A stretch of 64,000 nucleotides of DNA from contig CANKBS010000004.1 in the NCBI GenBank assembly GCA_947480015.1, forward strand, positions 124,001 through 188,000. The letters run 5' to 3'. The notes under the pieces are model-generated. The model did no database searches, was not told where the DNA came from, and saw only the letters and a list, made by a program, of their open reading frames with translations. A program made the translations under genes and the position numbers. Shown here piece after piece: positions 16,452 to 24,485 of this stretch (its first letter is position 1; every line of letters begins with the position of its first letter). The stretch comes from Sphingobacteriaceae bacterium (lineage in GTDB: Bacteria; Bacteroidota; Bacteroidia; B-17B0; Aurantibacillaceae).

Positions 16452-16595
16452 GAATTAATTGGTTGATGCAAAAATTATTACGGCAACAAAACTAACAAGG
16501 CAATGTTCTTTAAGTCTTAAATAGAGGTTACGCGAATATTGTCAATTTCTGTTCAGATTCTGATTTTTTAGAATTAACCTAATTCCGGTAAATTA

Positions 16596-16631
16596 AAAAC
16601 CTTCGATCTATACGAGTAGACCGAAGGTTTT
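16596..16631 (-). terminator. Rho-independent terminator of the phosphatase/cytochrome b operon
   Basis: AAAACCTTCG (16596-16605) pairs with CGAAGGTTTT (16622-16631), with extra partial pairing inside the loop. On the minus strand it is followed by T-rich sequence. It lies 23 bases after the cytochrome b stop. Confidence 0.8.
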
Positions 16632-16654
16632 AAAGGTTTTTAAATAAGTGATGA

Positions 16655-17281
16655 CTAGACTGCCTGTTTCATTTTTTTTATTTCTCGTAAAAACAAACCT
16701 CCTAAGTGCAAGACAATAAATCCCAGCATGATATACATACCAACATTATGAACATCTTTCACAAAACTGCGAATGGGTTTCATGTCCGGATAATCATCAC
16801 TGAATTCAATAAATAATCCGGTGACTACCATTAACGTAAGGTCTAAATAAAATAAAAAATAAATAAAACGAACAATTAAATAATGCTGCATTTCTTTAGC
16901 ATTTTCTTTTTGTTCTTTAAAATAGCGTCGGGTTGTTTTAAGAATGCTAAAGAACTTATCTTCTGCAAGTTGAAAGTATTCAAGAATAAGGCGACACAAA
17001 AATAAGCCTGATAAAACGTAACCGAAATATACATGCCAGTCCCAAAGCTTATGCGTATAAAGCTTAGCTACCACTTTCGCCTGATCAACGGTAATAATGG
17101 CACCTTTCTTTTGGAGAGCGTTTTGAATTAAGGGATAATTTTCTTTCCCGCTAAAAATGGTTTTTACTAGCAGAACGGTAATTAAGATACAGACAATAAA
17201 CACCAAATTACTCCAATGCCAAATACCTAATGGCAAGGAAAACTTTTTTCCGAAACCTGTTTTTGATTTTTCTTGATTCAT
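16655..17281 (-). CDS. Cytochrome b561/b-type membrane haem protein
   Basis: A 208-residue protein with four predicted transmembrane helices and haem-ligand candidates: WHWSN near residue 22, WDWHVYFGYVLSGL near 81-94, and HNVGMYIMLGFIVLHLGG near the C-terminus. This fits the di-haem cytochrome b561/hydrogenase b-subunit-like family, which passes electrons between quinol and periplasmic partners. It is the last gene of an operon starting with two secreted phosphatases (gap to the YncE-like gene 14 bases), an unusual setting. No dehydrogenase or c-type cytochrome is adjacent, so the electron partner is unknown. Confidence 0.75.
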   Translation of the reverse strand: MNQEKSKTGFGKKFSLPLGIWHWSNLVFIVCILITVLLVKTIFSGKENYPLIQNALQKKGAIITVDQAKVVAKLYTHKLWDWHVYFGYVLSGLFLCRLILEYFQLAEDKFFSILKTTRRYFKEQKENAKEMQHYLIVRFIYFLFYLDLTLMVVTGLFIEFSDDYPDMKPIRSFVKDVHNVGMYIMLGFIVLHLGGLFLREIKKMKQAV

Positions 17282-17295
17282 TAGTTCTTTATGAT

Positions 17296-18297
17296 TTAAT
17301 TCGCCGAATATACAAAAACACCAAAGGTATTTGGTATAATTGTTTTGCCATCTGTTTCAAAATTCGCCCCTGTTACAAAAAAACGAGCCTTCTTTTCTTC
17401 ATACGAAATTGTTTTTAAGCCGACTTGCGTTTCTATAGTTTGAACAACGGAGTAATTATCCGCCCCCTCTTGTTTAATAATAGTGGCCGATCCGGCACCA
17501 TTAGAAGTAATGACTAAATGGTCGCCTTTCATATAAATGAGTCCGTCAGTTTTTTTACCCATGGGAACTACACTCACGAGTTTGCCGCTTTTCATATCCA
17601 AGACCACCATTTTTTCACTCTCTTCACAAGCCACCATTAAACGTTGGTTTGATTTATCAATGGCTAAACCTGTAGGGGCTTTATTATCGCGTAATGAAAA
17701 ACGATTCACAATTTTGTTTTGTTTGGCGTCAATAACAACCACTTCGTTTTTATCTTCAATGTTGTTATATACAAAACCTTTGTCATCGCTGCAGGCAAAC
17801 TCTGGCTTGCCCCCCATATCAATAATAGCAAGTATTTCATCTGTTTTAGCATCTAACACATAAGTATTATTACTCTTTCCACAAAACACAAAGGCTTTTT
17901 GAGAAAACTCATCAAATAAAATACAATCCGGTTTAATGGCCCCTTTTAATTCAATGGTTTTTATTTTAGTCAAACTCTTAGAGTCAAATAGTATCACCGA
18001 GTTATTATTGGTGTTAGCAATGTACACTTTATTTTCTTTTTTACTAAAGGCAATGCCATGCACATTGGCTAAACCCGTCCATTCGGCCACCGGTGTATCG
18101 TTTTTAAGGTCAATTACATGTACACGATCGGCATGTGATACATATAAGCGTTGTTTGTCGTTATCCACACTCATATAGTCCCATTTGCCATCACCCGGCA
18201 AGGCTATTTTTTTAGAAAGTTTAAATTCAGTTTTGTTCTGAGCCTGATAACTGATTGCACCAAGGCAAAGTGCGCTTAGAAAAAGTAGTTTTTTCAT
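17296..18297 (-). CDS. YncE-like secreted beta-propeller
   Basis: A 333-residue protein with signal peptide (about 1-19, ending SYQAQ) and about seven propeller blades with the YncE repeat style: DKQRLYVSHADRVHVIDL, ENKVYIANTNNNSVILFD, QKAFVFCGKSNNTYVLD, NQRLMVACEESEKMVVLD, and a GDGKWDYMSVD opening. YncE-type propellers are periplasmic binding proteins of poorly known ligand. It lies between a purple-acid-type phosphatase (17-base gap) and cytochrome b (14-base gap), so it is co-expressed with them and may scaffold or present substrate or metal. That role is inference. Confidence 0.8.
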   Translation of the reverse strand: MKKLLFLSALCLGAISYQAQNKTEFKLSKKIALPGDGKWDYMSVDNDKQRLYVSHADRVHVIDLKNDTPVAEWTGLANVHGIAFSKKENKVYIANTNNNSVILFDSKSLTKIKTIELKGAIKPDCILFDEFSQKAFVFCGKSNNTYVLDAKTDEILAIIDMGGKPEFACSDDKGFVYNNIEDKNEVVVIDAKQNKIVNRFSLRDNKAPTGLAIDKSNQRLMVACEESEKMVVLDMKSGKLVSVVPMGKKTDGLIYMKGDHLVITSNGAGSATIIKQEGADNYSVVQTIETQVGLKTISYEEKKARFFVTGANFETDGKTIIPNTFGVFVYSAN

Positions 18298-18314
18298 TTT
18301 AGTGATACTTTAAA

Positions 18315-19751
18315 TTATTTCGTTATGGTAAAGGAGTCCACTTCTTTACCTGCAGCAGTCACTTGACGAATGGTTAATTTATTCCCATCCACTTCTGCAA
18401 TGGTTAAGGAATGAATGTTTGACACAAATTTGTCGGTGAATTTTTGCCACGAATCAGGATCGTTGTGTTGTTCAGGATTGTATAAACTTTGGCCACCGGC
18501 TCCGGTTATTACATATACTATGCCTTCAGGAGTGGTATCTGTTTTACCATCAAAAGTTTTGTCTAATTTCCATTTTCCGGTTACCACACGTCCTCTTGGT
18601 GTTTTACCTTCTTTACCACCAACCAAAAGTGTGCCTTTTTTATCGGGTACAAATGTCATAGGAAAGGTGCGTTGATAATTATGCACATGTCCGTTTAATA
18701 CCACATCTACTTTACCGGCTTCAAAGATCGGAGTCAGTAAGCGCATTTGTTGTTGCTCGTAATGTTCACGGGCCGAATTAAAGCCGGGATGATGAAATAC
18801 AATAAAACGCCAAGTTGCATTTTTAGCGGCTGCTAAATCTCTTGCCACCCAATTGTTTAAAGTGGTGTCGGTAAAATCTACATATGGATTTGAATCAATT
18901 ATAGTCCAGTGCGCATTTCCATAATCAAACGAATAATTCGTCATGCGTGGATAGGCATCGCCTGCACCTTCAACAAATGGTTTTCTGTTTTCATCGGATG
19001 CAATTAATTTTGGCACAAAAGGACCACCTTCGGCACAAAGCGGACCGTTAAGGGGCTGTTCCCAAAATAAATAATAGGCCAAAGCATCCGGATATTGATT
19101 TAAATCACGGGTATCGGTATCGTGATTTCCGGGAGCTGAAACAAAGGGTACCGAGCGTAACATAGCGGCACCCGAATCGCTGGTGGTTTCGCTGTTGTAA
19201 ATAGACCAGAAGTTTTTATCGTACTCCGAAATTAAACCTCTTTCGTAAACGATGTCACCCGGAACAATCACTAAATCGGGATTTGATTGTGAAGCCCTGT
19301 TGGCCAATAATTTTTGTTGAAGGGTACCGGCACCGATATCTCCAAAGGCTACAAAACGAAAAGCTTGTTTGTCTGATTTCGGGGCTTTAGCCTCAGCCGT
19401 AAAAATTACCTTTCCGTTTTTTAAAACACGATAATTAAAAACCGTACCCGGTATCAATTCATTTAAAGCGGCATGGTAAACACGACGGGCTTTAATTCCT
19501 TTAGCAACAACTCTTGAATAAGTACTCACGTCCTTTTTTTTCCATTTCCCCTTTTCTTCTACTTTATGCTCCACCGCCCAGCTTGCTGTGGTATCGGTAC
19601 TTTGCCAGAGTAATTGTAAACTTTGCGGACTAGGATGAACACCAATTTGTAAATAAGGCTTTACCACAAAATCGTTCATAGTTTTTTTATCCTGTGCTTT
19701 TAAACCACTCAAGCCTATGACTAGAGCGAGGATGCTGATTTTAATTTTCAT
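18315..19751 (-). CDS. Purple acid phosphatase-like secreted metallophosphatase
   Basis: A 478-residue exported protein (signal peptide to about residue 20). An N-terminal fibronectin-like domain (about 28-120) precedes the catalytic domain. The full five-motif purple acid phosphatase signature is visible in order: FGDIG, PGDIVYERG (GDxxY with the Fe-coordinating Tyr), APGNHDTD, IVFHHPGF (VxxH) and NGHVHNYQRTF (GHxH). It should hydrolyse phosphomonoesters outside the inner membrane using an Fe(III)-M(II) centre. It is second in the operon, 25 bases after the PhoD-like gene. The presence of the ligand Tyr makes an iron enzyme likely, relevant to the cytochrome b in the same operon. Confidence 0.88.
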   Translation of the reverse strand: MKIKISILALVIGLSGLKAQDKKTMNDFVVKPYLQIGVHPSPQSLQLLWQSTDTTASWAVEHKVEEKGKWKKKDVSTYSRVVAKGIKARRVYHAALNELIPGTVFNYRVLKNGKVIFTAEAKAPKSDKQAFRFVAFGDIGAGTLQQKLLANRASQSNPDLVIVPGDIVYERGLISEYDKNFWSIYNSETTSDSGAAMLRSVPFVSAPGNHDTDTRDLNQYPDALAYYLFWEQPLNGPLCAEGGPFVPKLIASDENRKPFVEGAGDAYPRMTNYSFDYGNAHWTIIDSNPYVDFTDTTLNNWVARDLAAAKNATWRFIVFHHPGFNSAREHYEQQQMRLLTPIFEAGKVDVVLNGHVHNYQRTFPMTFVPDKKGTLLVGGKEGKTPRGRVVTGKWKLDKTFDGKTDTTPEGIVYVITGAGGQSLYNPEQHNDPDSWQKFTDKFVSNIHSLTIAEVDGNKLTIRQVTAAGKEVDSFTITK

Positions 19752-19776
19752 AATTTTAATTTTAAATAGTTTACTG

Positions 19777-21654
19777 TTATCTTAATTTGATTTCCTGACA
19801 AACGGTTCCAAATGTTTCGGCATTAATAGCAGACATACTCACCGATTTACCTTTTATATGAATAAATGCAAGAACCGGAGGCTCTGTAAAAAACTGAAAT
19901 TGCTTCGTCCACGGTGTGGGAAGCATGGCATAAGCCGCAGCGCCACCGCCCCCATTATTTATATGGTAAAAGGGACGACTTAGTTTTAATTTCGGAAGAC
20001 TATAATCTTTAGGATACATCGAAAACTCAGGATTAACTTGCAGAAAGGCGAAATTGTGTTCATCACCCGAAATAAAGGCAAGAAACTTTTTGCTCTTATT
20101 CACACAAAGATCAAGAATGTCATCGCGTCTTTCTAAAATGCCTTTGCTAACTTTTTGACCGGCTACTTTAGCACGTTCATTATTATTACCATCATACCAC
20201 ATGGCTCCATTGGCATGGTCACCATTCGGGAAAACCGCACTGTGAACATTTACAAAAATATGATCGATCGTTGCGTCTTTTTCATAGTTCTTAATGGTTT
20301 CATCCAGCCACTTTACTTGTTGATCCATAATATAACCTTCAGGCGAACCACTAATTTTAGGATCCTGCGCTTTCCAATATTCGGTATTTAATACAATCAT
20401 GGCCACATTATCATAAGTGTATGAATACACGTTTTCTTTGTAGCTGGGAAAATCGATGCTTGTAATATTAGGATCATAAGAAGCACCGTCTTCACTATCC
20501 GGACCGTTTTGCGGATGCACAAAGGCTCTGGCAAAACTCGCTTCACCCGATTCGGTAGCGTAAGGAAAACGATCGATCTTGGCAGATTTTCTTAAAACAG
20601 TATCTACTTCAAAACTAAAATAGTTTACTTCATGATCACCAAAACCTAAATACACTGGCACTTTACTCCAAAAAGGCTCTAAGGCTCTTTTGAAATTTCC
20701 GTATTCTAACAAATGCCCATCTTCACTTACATTACCACCATTTGTAATATCGCCCATGTTTTGCATGAATACGGCTTTGTTTTGAAGAGCAGCGGCCATT
20801 AAAGCGCGAGTGCTTTGATAATTGGTCCCGCCAAAATCTTTCTCACCCCCGCCGGTATTTGCACGGTTCGCACTGGCAAAGGCAAAGGTAAAGGCTTGCC
20901 GGCTGCCGGCTTTTGCAGCGGTAGTAAACTGAAAGTTGTCACTGCGCTCACCATAAGAAATGATATAGGTGTAATGTGTGGAGGCTTGTAAACCGCTTAA
21001 TTTTATTTCATGATGTTTAGAAGCTTGTTCATCTTCAAAACTCAAATTGCCCACTGTGATTTTAGTTTTTAGTGCAATTTGTGTTTCATAAGAAATGGTA
21101 CAGCCGTTTTCGTTTAAAATATTTACAAAGGGTCCTTCGTTAATTGCGGGCAATACCTTGTAGGGTCCTTTACCTTTAAACGCACATCGTCCTTCATACA
21201 CAATACGACCGTCGGCATCCATAATGCGATAACCAATAATGCCTTCTGCTTTTTCAGCCAGTTTAAAAAAATCATTGGCTTTCGTGAATACTGATTTTAA
21301 TTCCAAAAGGGCTTTGCCATCCAATAATTTAACGGTTTTGGGTAAAAATGAAACCGTTGGAAATTCAGCGGCTGCATTATACGGACCATAAGCTACTGAG
21401 CCATTAAAACCCGGTTTTTTTAAATCCAGTTCTATACCACTCTCTGTTCCTTTTGCTAAAGCCGAAAATGCCGAAAAGGTATAAGGTTCTTTTTTATCCA
21501 GTTCTTTTAATTGTTGTCCGTTTTTTGTTACCGTTAACTGACAATTAGTAAAAGAAAATTCATTTAAAACGCTTGGTAGTTCAAGGTGACTGTGGTTTTG
21601 AGAGAAACTGGTTAAGCTAAATAACAAAAAGCAGGGAAGTAATTTAAGTTTCAT
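19777..21654 (-). CDS. PhoD-like secreted metallophosphatase
   Basis: A 625-residue exported protein with signal peptide (to about residue 19, TSFSQ). A beta-rich N-terminal region (about 20-250) ends in a fibronectin-like SGLQASTHYTYIISYG segment, as in PhoD/purple-acid-type enzymes. The catalytic domain has TFAFASANRA, NMGDITNGG, YLGFGDHEVN, FVNVHSAVFP and ISGDEHNF. As in PhoD, the last motif is GD.H, and the usual GNH is GDH. Likely a phosphodiesterase or monoesterase with broad substrate use; exact specificity cannot be read. First gene of a four-gene operon (21654 to 16655), with a 323-base upstream divergent region. Confidence 0.8.
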   Translation of the reverse strand: MKLKLLPCFLLFSLTSFSQNHSHLELPSVLNEFSFTNCQLTVTKNGQQLKELDKKEPYTFSAFSALAKGTESGIELDLKKPGFNGSVAYGPYNAAAEFPTVSFLPKTVKLLDGKALLELKSVFTKANDFFKLAEKAEGIIGYRIMDADGRIVYEGRCAFKGKGPYKVLPAINEGPFVNILNENGCTISYETQIALKTKITVGNLSFEDEQASKHHEIKLSGLQASTHYTYIISYGERSDNFQFTTAAKAGSRQAFTFAFASANRANTGGGEKDFGGTNYQSTRALMAAALQNKAVFMQNMGDITNGGNVSEDGHLLEYGNFKRALEPFWSKVPVYLGFGDHEVNYFSFEVDTVLRKSAKIDRFPYATESGEASFARAFVHPQNGPDSEDGASYDPNITSIDFPSYKENVYSYTYDNVAMIVLNTEYWKAQDPKISGSPEGYIMDQQVKWLDETIKNYEKDATIDHIFVNVHSAVFPNGDHANGAMWYDGNNNERAKVAGQKVSKGILERRDDILDLCVNKSKKFLAFISGDEHNFAFLQVNPEFSMYPKDYSLPKLKLSRPFYHINNGGGGAAAYAMLPTPWTKQFQFFTEPPVLAFIHIKGKSVSMSAINAETFGTVCQEIKLR

Positions 21655-21977
21655 AACAGGTGCACAGTTTAATCGCCTGCAAAGGTGAACTATTAAAAAG
21701 GATAATTATTTGATTCAAAGCTTATTTAATTATAACACAATGATGTCGTAATGTTCTATTAATAAATACAGTAAAAAATCAGAATTCCTGTACAAGCCAA
21801 TTTCGATTAGAATTTCGGTTTTATTCAGGCTTTAAAGAATTTTATCGTGTTTACATAGTGATAAATTAAAACTGGCTTAACATCAACTTGTTCTACATAA
21901 TCTAAATTCGTGTCTGTAAAAGGTATTTAAAAAAAGTTTTTCAGCACAGTTTTGTTAATTATTAAAAAATTACGATA
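21655..21977. other. Divergent intergenic region between the phosphatase operon and the CBS gene
   Basis: This AT-rich stretch must hold promoters for both directions. I see no exact TAnnTTTG octamer at a good distance on either strand and no strong hairpin or recognisable Pho-box-like direct repeat. TTGTTCTACATAATCT near 21889-21904 is the kind of string worth mapping for the plus-strand gene. No ORF of note. Confidence 0.4.
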
Positions 21978-22058
21978 ATGAAAGAATTAAAAAAAATAAT
22001 CCAGTCTTATCCACTTACCTGAACCAAAGAAGATAATCTTAATCAGGTAGCTAATCTC
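21978..22058 (+). pseudogene. 5' coding segment of the CBS gene, cut off by an in-frame TGA
   Basis: ATG at 21978 opens a natural-looking start (MKELKKIIQSYPLT) in the same frame as the CBS gene below. TGA at 22020-22022 interrupts it at codon 15; the frame then continues as TKEDNLNQVANLM into the annotated start. The conserved helix before the first CBS strand falls inside this segment, so the ancestral gene very probably began here. Confidence 0.65.
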
Positions 22059-22439
22059 ATGCGTCAGGAAAACAAAAGTTTTTTTCCGGTAGTAGACAAA
22101 AACAAATACTTAATAGGCACCATTACTTATCAGGATATTTGTAAAGTTGTAGCGGAAAAAAACATCGATGCTAAAGATTTATATGTCGCTGAAGCCATGA
22201 ACTACCATGCTCAGGCACTATATCTAAATGATGACGACGCAACAGCTTTTAGATTAATGCGCCGTAACCACGTAAGTTATTTACCGGTGGTTGATTTTGA
22301 TAATCGCTTAAAAGGCATTATCAGTTTCTTTTCAATTGCCAGAAGAATTGTGCGTTTTAAACACGAATTCAGAAATACCGATCGCAACCGTAATTTGGAA
22401 AATGAATTTAATAACGATTCTCAAATGGCTTTTCATTAA
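22059..22439 (+). CDS. CBS-domain pair protein (N-terminus probably lost through a nonsense codon)
   Basis: From ATG 22059 the product is 126 residues: CBS1 remainder (SFFPVVDKNKYLIGTITYQD), CBS2 (VAEAMNYHAQALYLNDDDAT, HVSYLPVVDFDNRLKGIISF) and a basic Arg-rich tail (residues about 95-115). CBS pairs bind adenine nucleotides and regulate partner proteins. The first CBS strand and helix (TKEDNLNQVANLM) lie upstream of this start in the same frame but behind a TGA at 22020-22022. Either the gene is translated from 22059 as a shortened protein or it is a recent pseudogene. The neighbour downstream is an LpxH-like phosphatase 119 bases away. Confidence 0.7.
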   Translation: MRQENKSFFPVVDKNKYLIGTITYQDICKVVAEKNIDAKDLYVAEAMNYHAQALYLNDDDATAFRLMRRNHVSYLPVVDFDNRLKGIISFFSIARRIVRFKHEFRNTDRNRNLENEFNNDSQMAFH

Positions 22440-22558
22440 GCGTTTTAATTCTGGTTTCTTAACCTCTGTATAACACGCGCTCGGTTTACTTAATTAATTC
22501 GTAATTCTTAGTTCATATTCAGGTGACGTGTTAATGCCATATTTGTAAAACTCTTTTA

Positions 22559-23389
22559 ATGAAGACCTTTTACAAAACCATTGTCTTATCCGACATTCAC
22601 TTAGGTATCAAAGCCAGCAAGGCAAAAGAAGTCGTTCACTTCTTAAAGAACCACAAATGTGAAACGCTTATTTTAAACGGTGACATCATCGATGGTTGGC
22701 AACTGCGTAAAAACGGTAAGTGGAAAAAACAACACAGTAACTTTTTTAAACACATCATAGGTCTAACTTCTAAAAAGAAATGTAAGATTATATATATACG
22801 TGGAAATCACGATGATTTTCTAGAAGAAATCATGCCCTTCAAGCTCGGTAATTTTTCCATCCGTAAATTTTACATTCACTATGGCGTGAGCAAAAAGTAT
22901 TTTGTTACGCACGGAGATATCTTCGACAACATTACTACAAAATTAAAATGGATCGCCAAACTGGGAGATGTGGGTTATACGTTTTTACTCTGGCTAAATC
23001 ATCACTATAATGCCTATCGCGAAAAACGCAGACTTCCCTATTACTCCTTGTCACAAGTTATAAAGGCTAAAGTGAAGTCGGCCGTTTCTTTTATTTCTGA
23101 TTACGAAACGGAGTTGGTGAAAGTGGCCAAAGCGCGCAAGTGTCATGGTGTTATTTGTGGACATATTCATCAACCTGCCATTAAAGAAATAAATGGCATC
23201 GAGTATTTAAACTCCGGCGATTGGGTAGAAAGTTTAACCGCACTGGTAGAAGATACCGAGGGTAACTGGAAAATTATTTATTACCAGGATTGGCTCGATA
23301 AGCATATGCTTGAGAAAAAGCAAAAAGAGACCACTCCGCTAGCGTCCATTCATGATTTATTGCCTCAAGGCGTCACCATTAACCAATAA
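22559..23389 (+). CDS. UDP-2,3-diacylglucosamine diphosphatase-like metallophosphoesterase (LpxH-like)
   Basis: A 276-residue cytosolic calcineurin-fold enzyme with complete metal motifs: LSDIHLG (D11/H13 region), LNGDIIDGW, YIRGNHDDF, VTHGDIFD and ICGHIHQP. The arrangement and the YLNSGDWVESLTAL C-terminal segment are typical of Bacteroidota proteins annotated as UDP-2,3-diacylglucosamine pyrophosphatases, the lipid A step producing lipid X. No signal peptide. It starts an operon with a glycosyltransferase (6-base gap) and a lipid kinase, so a role in a glycolipid or phospholipid pathway rather than canonical lipid A is also possible. Confidence 0.78.
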   Translation: MKTFYKTIVLSDIHLGIKASKAKEVVHFLKNHKCETLILNGDIIDGWQLRKNGKWKKQHSNFFKHIIGLTSKKKCKIIYIRGNHDDFLEEIMPFKLGNFSIRKFYIHYGVSKKYFVTHGDIFDNITTKLKWIAKLGDVGYTFLLWLNHHYNAYREKRRLPYYSLSQVIKAKVKSAVSFISDYETELVKVAKARKCHGVICGHIHQPAIKEINGIEYLNSGDWVESLTALVEDTEGNWKIIYYQDWLDKHMLEKKQKETTPLASIHDLLPQGVTINQ

Positions 23390-23395
23390 GTAAAT

Positions 23396-24484
23396 ATGTT
23401 CAAAAAATATATTCTTGCCGTTCAGGGCGAAGGTCGCGGCCATATGACCCAGGCCATCAGTATGTATGAAATGCTCATCGAACAAGGTCATACCGTTTGT
23501 GCAGTTATTTTAGGTTCGAGTGGCAGCCGCGATGTACCTAAATTCTTTTTCGAAAAAATAAAAGCCCCTATTGTTCAGTTACAAAGTCCGAATTTTGTAT
23601 GTGACAAAAACAACAAAAGTATCAATGTCCCAAAATCGGTGATCCATAACTTTAAAAAACTAAAAACCTTTCGCGGAAGTTTAAAAAGCATCGACGCATT
23701 AATGAAGGAACACGAACCCGATGTGGTGATCAATTTTTTTGATCTGCTCATTGGTTTGTATTATCGTTTTTATAAACCAAAAGCCAAATTAATTTGTGTG
23801 GCCCATCAATACATTTATTTTCATCCCGATTTTGAATTTCCGGAGGGACATTGGATAGACCGAGCTGCCATTAAATTCTATACCCGATTAACCGCTACTC
23901 ATTCTTCAAAAAATCTGGGGCTGTCTTTTTATAAGATCCATACAAATAATTCGGAGGTAGTGATTGTTCCGCCACTTTTAAGAAAAGAAGTTTTTTCTTT
24001 GGAAACAAAACGAGATGATTTTTATCTGATTTACCTCGTTAACAGCGGGTATTTTGAAGAAGTGTTGGCTTGGCATCAGTTAAATCCTGAAATTATTTTA
24101 CATTGTTTTACCGATCAACCCGATAAAATCAATGCAGCCTATCAATTCGATCATAGCAAATTGGTTGTACATGCCATTGACGATACCTTGTTTTTGGAAA
24201 TGATGAGTAAATCAAAGGGTTTAGCCAGTTCGGCAGGTTTTGAAAGTGTTTGTGAAGCCATGTATCTGGGCAAACCGGTATTAATGGTGCCCATCCATGG
24301 TCATTACGAGCAGTTTTGCAACTCACGCGATGCTTACAAGGCCGGAGCCGGTATTTTTTCCGATCACTTCGATCTTAGCATACTTACAAAATTTTCTACT
24401 ACTTTTGACGGCTCCAATCCTTGGTTCAAAAATTGGGTAGCAAATGCAAAACACCGAATCTATAACGAGATCATTAGCGTCTGA
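23396..24484 (+). CDS. MurG-like/GT-B glycosyltransferase
   Basis: A 362-residue protein with the N-terminal GEGRGHMTQAISMYEMLIEQGH pattern split as GEGRGHMTQA and a C-terminal donor-binding region SAGFESVCEAMYLGKPVLMVP plus EQFCNSRDAYKAGAG. These are the G-loop and nucleotide-sugar site of GT-B enzymes related to MurG and the UDP-glycosyltransferases acting on lipids. It is not MurG itself: key MurG motifs and the cell-wall cluster are absent. The stop TGA (24482-24484) lies one base before the ATG of the lipid kinase. Likely transfers a sugar to a lipid acceptor at the membrane; sugar and acceptor are unknown. Confidence 0.75.
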   Translation: MFKKYILAVQGEGRGHMTQAISMYEMLIEQGHTVCAVILGSSGSRDVPKFFFEKIKAPIVQLQSPNFVCDKNNKSINVPKSVIHNFKKLKTFRGSLKSIDALMKEHEPDVVINFFDLLIGLYYRFYKPKAKLICVAHQYIYFHPDFEFPEGHWIDRAAIKFYTRLTATHSSKNLGLSFYKIHTNNSEVVIVPPLLRKEVFSLETKRDDFYLIYLVNSGYFEEVLAWHQLNPEIILHCFTDQPDKINAAYQFDHSKLVVHAIDDTLFLEMMSKSKGLASSAGFESVCEAMYLGKPVLMVPIHGHYEQFCNSRDAYKAGAGIFSDHFDLSILTKFSTTFDGSNPWFKNWVANAKHRIYNEIISV

Positions 24485-24485
24485 A

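Noticed and set aside
17537-17863. 108-residue plus-strand ORF
   Set aside because: Antisense to the YncE-like gene; a Ser/Thr-rich shadow without motifs.
21978-22439. TGA recoded as a sense codon genome-wide
   Set aside because: TGA ends the glycosyltransferase (24482-24484) and the ABC ATPase (61135-61137) at expected positions, so the standard code holds.
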